Shown here: positions 62,153 to 64,000 of the stretch, piece by piece
How positions within the stretch are numbered: position 1 is the stretch's first letter
Layout of the letters: every line of letters starts with the position of its first letter
Source of the DNA: Actinoplanes campanulatus
GTDB lineage: Bacteria > Actinomycetota > Actinomycetes > Mycobacteriales > Micromonosporaceae
Length of the DNA stretch: 64,000 bases
Direction of reading: 5' to 3'
Assembly (NCBI RefSeq): GCF_014647795.1
Contig: NZ_BMPW01000015.1
Location: 62,001 to 126,000 of the forward strand
Notes under the pieces: model-generated
The model's input: the letters and a program-made list of their open reading frames with translations, nothing else
What the model was told of the DNA's origin: nothing
The model's database searches: none
Made by a program: the position numbers and the translations under genes

Positions 62153-63246
62153 CCCGCATCCCGCTCGTCGACCTGGCCGCCGCGCACGCGGAGGTGGCCG
62201 AGGAGGTCGAGGCCGGATTCAAGCGCATCATCGCCGACACGGCGTTCATCGGCGGGCCCGAGGTGGCCGCGTTCGAGCGGGAGTACGCCGCGTTCTCCGG
62301 GCTGCCGCACTGCGTCGGCGTGGCCAACGGCACCGACGCGCTGGAGCTGGCGTTCAAGGCGGTCGGTGTCGGCCCCGGCACCGAGGTGATCCTGCCGGCC
62401 AACACGTTCATCGCCACCGCCGAGGCGGTCGCCCGCACCGGCGCCGAGGTCGTGCTGGTGGACTGCGATCCGCGTACCTATCTGATCGACGTCGAGGCGG
62501 CGCTCGCCGCGATCACGCCGCGGACCCGGGCCGTCGTGCCGGTCCACCTGTACGGCCAGCTCGCCCCGGTCGAACAGCTCCGGGCCGGGATCGGCGGCCG
62601 GGACATCGTCGTCGTCGAGGACGCCGCGCAGTCGCAGGGCGCCACCCGGCACGGGCGGGGCTCCGGTGTGGACGGCATCGCGGCGACCAGCTTCTACCCC
62701 GGCAAGAACCTCGGCGCCTACGGTGACGCCGGCGCCGTCACCACCGATTCCGAGGAGTGGGCCACCACGGTCCGCACCCTCGGCAGTCACGGTGGCCTGC
62801 GCAAATACCACCATGACCTGGTCGGCGTGAACAGCCGCCTCGACGGTCTCCAGGCGGTCGTGCTGCGCGCCAAGCTGGCCCGGCTGGCCTCGTGGAACGA
62901 GCGGCGCCGGGCCGCGGCCGCCCGCTACGACGAGCTGCTCGCCGGGCTCGGCGAGGTGATCCGCCCGGTCACCCTGGACGGCAACGTGCACGTGTGGCAC
63001 ATCTACTGTGTCCGGGTGCCGAACCGCGACGAGGTGCTCACGAGACTGAACGCGGCCGGGGTCGGCGCCGCCATCCACTACCCCGTCCCGGTGCACCGGA
63101 CCGGCGCGTTCGCGTCGCTCGGCGGCTCGTTCCCGAACGCCGAGCGGGTGGCCCCGGAGATCCTGTCCCTGCCGATCTACCCGCAGATCACCCCGGACCA
63201 GCAGGCCCGCGTGGCCGAGGCCCTGGCCGGGGCGCTACGCCCCTGA
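62149..63246 (+). CDS. DegT/DnrJ/EryC1 aminotransferase (second copy, WbpE-like)
   Basis: Protein of 365 aa, ATG 62149 overlapping the previous stop (ATGA). VANGTDALELAFKAVGVGPG, VVEDAAQSQGATRHG and SFYPGKNLGAYGDAG (Schiff-base Lys) are the usual motifs. The YPGKNLG form, GADGLQ-like RLDGLQAVVLRAKL and C-terminal HIYCVRV and AIHYPVP place it near WbpE/WlbC enzymes that aminate C3 of UDP-GlcNAc-derived uronates. It is clearly diverged from the first copy. Confidence 0.92.
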   Translation: MTRIPLVDLAAAHAEVAEEVEAGFKRIIADTAFIGGPEVAAFEREYAAFSGLPHCVGVANGTDALELAFKAVGVGPGTEVILPANTFIATAEAVARTGAEVVLVDCDPRTYLIDVEAALAAITPRTRAVVPVHLYGQLAPVEQLRAGIGGRDIVVVEDAAQSQGATRHGRGSGVDGIAATSFYPGKNLGAYGDAGAVTTDSEEWATTVRTLGSHGGLRKYHHDLVGVNSRLDGLQAVVLRAKLARLASWNERRRAAAARYDELLAGLGEVIRPVTLDGNVHVWHIYCVRVPNRDEVLTRLNAAGVGAAIHYPVPVHRTGAFASLGGSFPNAERVAPEILSLPIYPQITPDQQARVAEALAGALRP

Positions 63247-63260
63247 GGAAAAGCCGCACC

Positions 63261-64000
63261 GTGTATGTGACGATCCGGGACCGCCCGGCCGACGGAATCG
63301 GGCCCACGGCCGGGAAGGTCTCCGCGACCGTGCTGCTGCTGGGCACGGTCAGCCTGCTCACCGACGTCTCCTCCGAGATGGTGGCGTCGGTGCTGCCGCT
63401 GTACCTGACGGCGGCGGTCGGGTTGAGCCCGGTGGCGTACGGCTTCCTGGACGGCGTGTACCAGGGCGTCAGCGCGTTCCTGCGCATCGCCGGCGGCTAC
63501 GCCGGTGACCGTGGCGGGCAGCCCAAGTGGGTGGCGGTCGTGGGGTACGGCGCCTCCGCGATCAGCCGGATCGCGATGCTCGCGGCCACCGGCTTCGCCG
63601 CGATCACCGCCGTGGTCACCGCGGACCGTCTCGGCAAGGGCCTGCGGACCGCGCCCCGGGACGCGCTGATCGCCGAGGCGTCCGATCCGGCGATGCTGGG
63701 CCGCGCGTTCGGCGTGCACCGTGCCCTCGACACGATCGGCGCGGCGCTCGGACCGCTTGTCGCGTTCGCGCTGCTGTGGAGCGTGCCCGGCAGCTACGAC
63801 TCGATCTTCGTGGTGTCGTTCGCGTTCGCCGTGGTGGGCGTCGCCGTACTGGTGCTGTTCGTGCCGAACCTGCGCACCACCGCCCCGTCCGCCCGGACCG
63901 GCCTGCGCCGGGTGCTGCGTGAGGTGGGTGGGCGGCGGCTGCGCCGGCCGCTGATCGCGGCCGGGCTGCTCGGCCTGCTCACCGTCGGCGACGGATTCCT
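63261..64000 (+). CDS. MFS transporter, cut by the window edge
   Basis: Starts at GTG 63261 with GAGGAA 10 nt upstream and stays open to the last base (about 246 codons). LLLGTVSLLTDVSSEMVASVLPLYL, YGFLDGVYQGVSAFLRIAGGYAGDR, ADRLGKGLRTAPRDALIAEAS and GVHRALDTIGAALGPL are typical of a group of major-facilitator permeases. Six helices are visible. It follows the sugar cluster after a 14-nt gap and may be part of it. The substrate is unknown. Confidence 0.88.
   Translation, partial: MYVTIRDRPADGIGPTAGKVSATVLLLGTVSLLTDVSSEMVASVLPLYLTAAVGLSPVAYGFLDGVYQGVSAFLRIAGGYAGDRGGQPKWVAVVGYGASAISRIAMLAATGFAAITAVVTADRLGKGLRTAPRDALIAEASDPAMLGRAFGVHRALDTIGAALGPLVAFALLWSVPGSYDSIFVVSFAFAVVGVAVLVLFVPNLRTTAPSARTGLRRVLREVGGRRLRRPLIAAGLLGLLTVGDGF

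Overview
The window is high-GC DNA with GTG/TTG starts, many 4-nt ATGA/GTGA start-stop overlaps, a conservon (cvnABCD), a SARP regulator, Tat and lipoprotein exports and a chemoreceptor. This points to a filamentous, plant-polymer-degrading actinobacterium, most likely Micromonosporaceae (Actinoplanes-like); the genus is an inference. All positions, translations and domain calls come from reading the sequence; no database search was run.

Layout. 1-3.0 kb: end of a membrane-protein gene, an SDR and a condensation/acyltransferase-like protein (translationally coupled), then a GNAT. 3.0-8.5 kb: an orphan PAS histidine kinase divergent from a methyl-accepting chemotaxis protein, and a WGR/beta-propeller protein. 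8.5-14.7 kb: xylan/arabinan block with a CBM2-GH30 xylanase, a PH/SHOCT-like protein, an ECF sigma factor fused to a zinc-finger anti-sigma segment, one membrane helix and an extracellular AbfB (CBM42) domain, and a ricin-GH62 arabinofuranosidase. 14.7-22.3 kb: MarR/metallo-beta-lactamase pair, a lipoprotein-MFP-ATPase-permease export operon, an I36-like secreted protein, a SARP regulator and a DUF1028 protein. 22.3-29.2 kb: xylo-oligosaccharide utilisation, with a binding protein, two permeases and a GH120 beta-xylosidase, divergent from a GH51 arabinofuranosidase. 29.2-34.1 kb: PL3 pectate lyase, GH9 cellulase (CBM3, CBM2) and a divergent GH12 cellulase with a damaged CBM2. 34.1-43.7 kb: membrane proteins, an MFS carrier, a TerD-like protein, a tRNA gene with 55 extra nucleotides in its anticodon loop, and a DUF4132 protein; several minisatellites lie between or inside these genes. 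43.7-48.2 kb: GT-C-like glycosyltransferase, secreted M28 peptidase, PL1 pectate lyase. 48.2-53.8 kb: a 1-kb gene-poor stretch with a 48-nt cruciform, a Pr6Pr-like membrane protein with Pro-Gly repeats, a lipoprotein, TetR and FAD monooxygenase. 53.9-57.6 kb: cvnABCD. 57.5-64 kb: a nucleotide-sugar cluster (Gfo/Idh/MocA dehydrogenase, SDR, two DegT aminotransferases, two hexapeptide acyltransferases) running into an MFS gene cut by the window edge.

How it fits together. Secreted GH9/GH12 would cut cellulose, GH30 and GH62 would cut and debranch arabinoxylan, PL1 and PL3 would cut pectin; the ABC importer plus GH120 and GH51 would take up and finish the oligosaccharides. Four different palindromic operator families mark these genes (TGGGAGCGCTCCCA, GGAAAGCGCTTTCC, TGTTAGCGATAACA, CCGAAAGTTTCGG), yet no LacI-type regulator lies in the window, so control would come in trans. 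The sigma-AbfB fusion offers a membrane-spanning sensor for the same substrates. The strongest oddities are the interrupted tRNA, the sigma-AbfB protein, the GH12 CBM2 that has lost two of three expected binding tryptophans, and a cluster of at least six tandem repeats between 35.6 and 50.7 kb.
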